Shown one piece after another: positions 6,442 through 8,453 of a DNA stretch of 8,453 nucleotides. Both the position numbers and the translations under genes were made by a program. Source of the stretch: CAISTG01 sp964455185 (GTDB lineage Bacteria > Patescibacteriota > Patescibacteriia > 2-01-FULL-39-33); assembly GCA_964455185.1 (NCBI GenBank), contig CAYVUR010000026.1, positions 1 through 8,453 of the forward strand. The letters run 5' to 3'. Below the pieces are notes generated by a model. The model made no database searches and was not told the origin of the DNA. It worked only from the letters and a program-made list of their open reading frames with translations. Position 1 is the first letter of the stretch. Every line of letters starts with the position of its first letter.

Positions 6442-7062
6442 ATGGAAGAACAAAATAAGGGAATAAATCAGCAATTTTTGCTAGGACTTTTCGCAGGAGT
6501 TGCCATCATTGCCGTTGTCGGCATGATAATTATGGGTGTTGTATTAATTAGTAATCAGAGCAAATCAGGTAGCGTTGCTGGAGTTTTAGATACTTCTGGT
6601 ACTAATGAAGATAAGACTCAGCAACAGGAAACAGCTCAAGGACCAGAAATTGAAACGGTTACTGCTCCCGGAATTGAAACTTTTTATCAGAAAAAGAATG
6701 CTACTATTTGTAAAGAAGGTGGCAAGCCAATAGTATATTTATTTTCTACAACTTGGTGTCCACATTGTCAGTGGGTAAAAGATACCTTTGATAAAGTTGT
6801 TAAAGAATATGTAAAAGCAGGAAAGATAGTTGCTTATCATTGGGAATTAGATACTAATGATAATACTTTAACTTCAGCTAAGGAATCCTCTGTTCCTGCT
6901 AAAGATAAAGCAGTTTATCAAGAATTTAATCCCAGCGGTTCAATCCCAACTTTTGTTATCGGTTGTAAGTATTTTCGCATTGGCAATGGGCATGAGGCCG
7001 CTAATGATTTAGCCGCTGAAGAAAAAGAATTAAGAGCGGCAATTGATGCGGTTTTGAAATAA
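6442..7062 (+). CDS. Membrane-anchored Dsb-like thioredoxin-fold protein (CPHC)
   Basis: 206 residues. A short charged N-terminus is followed by one membrane helix (about residues 12-36), a Gln/Glu/Thr-rich linker to about residue 75, and a thioredoxin-fold domain facing outside the cell. The active site is Cys106-Pro-His-Cys109 in TTWCPHCQW; CPHC is the DsbA-type dipeptide and suggests an oxidant for secreted proteins. The cis-proline is Pro169 in GSIPTFVIG. Two more cysteines, Cys90 (ATICKEGG) and Cys175 (IGCKYF), could form a second disulfide or a relay. The helical insertion usual for a full DsbA is reduced. Partner candidates (DsbB or VKOR) are not in the window. Redox direction (oxidase, isomerase or reductase) is inferred from the CPHC motif only. 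It ends just before a strong terminator, so it closes the plus-strand cluster. Confidence 0.85.
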   Translation: MEEQNKGINQQFLLGLFAGVAIIAVVGMIIMGVVLISNQSKSGSVAGVLDTSGTNEDKTQQQETAQGPEIETVTAPGIETFYQKKNATICKEGGKPIVYLFSTTWCPHCQWVKDTFDKVVKEYVKAGKIVAYHWELDTNDNTLTSAKESSVPAKDKAVYQEFNPSGSIPTFVIGCKYFRIGNGHEAANDLAAEEKELRAAIDAVLK

Positions 7063-7078
7063 AAAATAAAACGTATTT

Positions 7079-7106
7079 AAAACACCTGAATTATTTCAGG
7101 TGTTTT
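7079..7106. terminator. Bidirectional intrinsic terminator between convergent genes
   Basis: A perfect stem, AACACCTGAA (7081-7090) with TTCAGGTGTT (7095-7104), closed by a TTAT loop and extended by two A-T pairs to 12 bp. It is followed on the plus strand by a T-rich run (7105-7116). It lies between the stop of the Dsb-like gene (7062) and the stop of the minus-strand MFS gene (7112), so it can end both transcripts. The plus-strand U tract is the better one. Confidence 0.92.
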
Positions 7107-7111
7107 TTATT

Positions 7112-8317
7112 TTATAAAGCTTCAGCAATTGGTAAATCGTCATCATTAATTTCTCCAACCCGTGGACAAAAATATTTAAAGATGATAAAAACCATAAACA
7201 TTGTGGCGCTAGCAATTAAAAATGGTAGATATCTAATATTAGCATAAATAATACCAGATATTAACGGACCGATAATAGCTGCTGTTGATTGAATTGAACT
7301 CATAATTCCTAAAACTTCACCTCTTCTTTTTATTCCAGCAATGCCTGAGGCGCGAGAGGACATAATTACGCGTAAAAGAGATTGACCTAAAATCATAGGT
7401 AATAATGCTAGAAGAAAAACAAAAATATTAGGAATAGCCATTAATAAATAACTAATTGAGAAGATTAAAGTAAAAACAATCTCAAGCTTTGATTCTTTGA
7501 AATACTTGAGCCAGAATTTTTGCATGAGAAAACCCTGATTGATTATCATGATTAACCCCATAAAAGTCATAATATAACCAACAAAAGCAGCGGTAAGTCC
7601 AAATTGATCAAAAAGATAAATAGCAAAAATAGTTTGCTGAACAGTATTAGCTAAATTAAATAAGAACCAAATTAAATATCTTGATTTAAGATTATTGTCT
7701 CTAAAAGCAGAAAAAACAGGAGTAAAGGGATTAAGAGAAATTTTTTCTGTGTTTGTATGGTCTTTATGTTTAGTTTCTGGCAGAAAAAATATAGCGCCAA
7801 TTAAATTAATGGTTGAAAGAATTGCAACGGCTAAAAATGGTAAAGAATGCGAGTAAGACGAAAGTATCGCGCCAATAAAAGGTCCAATTAAAAAACCTAA
7901 ACCAAAAGCCGCTCCAAACAATCCCATATTTTGAGTTCTTTCTTGTTTGTCTTTTGCTAAATCACTTAAATAACTTTGAGCCGTAGATAAATTTCCTGCG
8001 GCTAAACCATCTATTATTCTACCAATAAAAAGCCAAATTAAAGAATGGGCAAAAGCAAAAAAATACCAACCAATAGCACTACTAGCAATGCTAATAATCA
8101 TTATTGGTCGGCGTCCGATTTTATCTGATAAGGAGCCAAGCAGGGGAGCGGAAAAAAATGAACATAAGGAAAAAATAGAAAATAATAAAGTCATTGTGAA
8201 AGTTGAGGCTCCAAAACTAGAAATATAGAAAGGAAGAACTGGAATAATAATACTGAATCCTATTACGTCAATAAGTATAGTAATAATAATTGTAATTTTT
8301 TCTTTTGCAATTTTCAT
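7112..8317 (-). CDS. MFS drug/proton antiporter, TetA-like (DHA1 type)
   Basis: 401 residues with twelve predicted membrane helices, the normal size for this group. Family motifs are in place: DVIGFSIIIPVLPFY (residues 17-31, the first-helix Asp/Pro pattern of TetA-like pumps); motif A GSLSDKIGRRPIM (61-73) in the loop between helices 2 and 3; motif B GRIIDGLAAGN (99-109) in helix 4; motif C GFLIGPFIGA (141-150) in helix 5, which marks antiporters; and FLPETKHK (178-185) at the start of the central loop. It probably exports a small hydrophobic compound in exchange for protons; the substrate cannot be told and resistance to tetracycline should not be assumed. The ATG at 8317 has no Shine-Dalgarno. 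It runs towards the Dsb-like gene and shares its terminator. Confidence 0.9.
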   Translation of the reverse strand: MKIAKEKITIIITILIDVIGFSIIIPVLPFYISSFGASTFTMTLLFSIFSLCSFFSAPLLGSLSDKIGRRPIMIISIASSAIGWYFFAFAHSLIWLFIGRIIDGLAAGNLSTAQSYLSDLAKDKQERTQNMGLFGAAFGLGFLIGPFIGAILSSYSHSLPFLAVAILSTINLIGAIFFLPETKHKDHTNTEKISLNPFTPVFSAFRDNNLKSRYLIWFLFNLANTVQQTIFAIYLFDQFGLTAAFVGYIMTFMGLIMIINQGFLMQKFWLKYFKESKLEIVFTLIFSISYLLMAIPNIFVFLLALLPMILGQSLLRVIMSSRASGIAGIKRRGEVLGIMSSIQSTAAIIGPLISGIIYANIRYLPFLIASATMFMVFIIFKYFCPRVGEINDDDLPIAEAL

Positions 8318-8326
8318 TTTTTGTAA

Positions 8327-8332
8327 AATATA
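8327..8332 (-). promoter_or_regulatory. Possible -10 element of the MFS gene
   Basis: On the minus strand TATATT (8332 down to 8327) ends 9 nt before the ATG, so transcription would start about 3 nt before the start codon, again almost leaderless. No convincing -35 is seen. The surrounding sequence is nearly all A/T, so chance occurrence is likely. Confidence 0.3.
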
Positions 8333-8349
8333 TTTTTTAGATTTATTAA

Positions 8350-8380
8350 TAAAAGTCTTTTTTTAGAAAAAAGACTTTTA
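8350..8380. terminator. AT-rich perfect hairpin, possible terminator
   Basis: A 14-bp perfect inverted repeat (8350-8363 with 8367-8380) around a 3-nt loop; only three of the pairs are G-C (GTC/GAC). It lies 33 nt upstream of the MFS start. It could end a minus-strand transcript entering from the right, whose possible last codon (TAA, 8380-8378) would overlap the stem. It could instead be a structure between divergent genes. The low G-C content makes it a weak terminator by itself. Confidence 0.4.
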
Positions 8381-8396
8381 AAATTTTGTTGAAATT

Positions 8397-8453
8397 ATGA
8401 ATTCTGAAAATTGGCGGTGTGTATTTGAAAATATCCGAACCGATTTCATTAAC
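8397..8453 (+). CDS. Possible 5' end of a gene running off the window
   Basis: ATG at 8397 opens 19 codons to the window end, reading MNSENWRCVFENIRTDFIN, divergent from the MFS gene. TAAAAT at 8379-8384 could be its -10, with an almost leaderless start. The piece is too short to recognise. Minus-strand frames are also open here (one from the edge to a TAA at 8346-8348, one to a TAA at 8378-8380), so the true strand is not settled. Confidence 0.25.
   Translation, partial: MNSENWRCVFENIRTDFIN

Noticed and set aside
8413..8423. Minus strand matches TACACACCGCC, part of a conserved 16S rRNA segment
   Set aside because: The bases on both sides do not continue the 16S consensus; an 11-nt match is chance.
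1..8453. Alternative genetic code with TGA as glycine (Gracilibacteria/Absconditabacteria type)
   Set aside because: No complete gene ends in TGA, which drew attention, but all reach normal length without internal TGA and conserved glycines in GatA are GGN codons. Lack of TGA stops fits an AT-rich genome.

Overview
The window is a strongly AT-rich, tightly packed stretch that looks like a Patescibacteria / Candidate Phyla Radiation (CPR) genome, most like the Parcubacteria side. The reasons are: low-GC coding sequence; almost no Shine-Dalgarno sites; gatC and gatA as a tight pair without gatB beside them; a secreted LCAT-like lipase with a beta-helix; and a membrane-anchored Dsb-like thioredoxin-fold protein. 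This lineage call is inferred from gene content and style, not from a marker-gene phylogeny. The proteins read at normal family lengths under the standard bacterial code.

Layout. Positions 1-2139 hold the 3' part of a large surface or secreted protein: the end of a right-handed beta-helix, then an alpha/beta-hydrolase of the LCAT-like lipase type. A 121-residue four-helix membrane protein of unknown function follows after 12 nt (2152-2517). Next comes a segment of different composition, about 2684-3960, around a FadL/OmpP1-type outer-membrane beta-barrel gene (2708-3883). It has a near-consensus promoter and the only strong Shine-Dalgarno in the window. A short VIT1/CCC1-like membrane protein follows (4040-4516). 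Then come gatC (4606-4899) and gatA (4901-6361), two subunits of the tRNA-dependent amidotransferase, and a membrane-anchored CPHC thioredoxin-fold protein (6442-7062). A strong bidirectional terminator (about 7079-7106) separates these from a convergent minus-strand MFS efflux transporter (7112-8317). The last 135 nt hold an AT-rich hairpin and perhaps the first codons of another gene.

How the genes relate. gatC and gatA act together in making Gln-tRNA(Gln) and/or Asn-tRNA(Asn). The lipase, the small membrane protein, the FadL-like barrel, the VIT1-like protein, the Dsb-like protein and the MFS pump all work at the cell envelope, but the sequence does not show that they form one system. The most notable object is the FadL-like gene. 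A diderm outer-membrane fatty-acid channel does not fit a CPR cell, which is thought to lack a classical outer membrane. Its base composition, codon use and ribosome-binding site all differ from its neighbours. Recent horizontal transfer is the leading explanation, but a chimeric assembly has to be excluded first.
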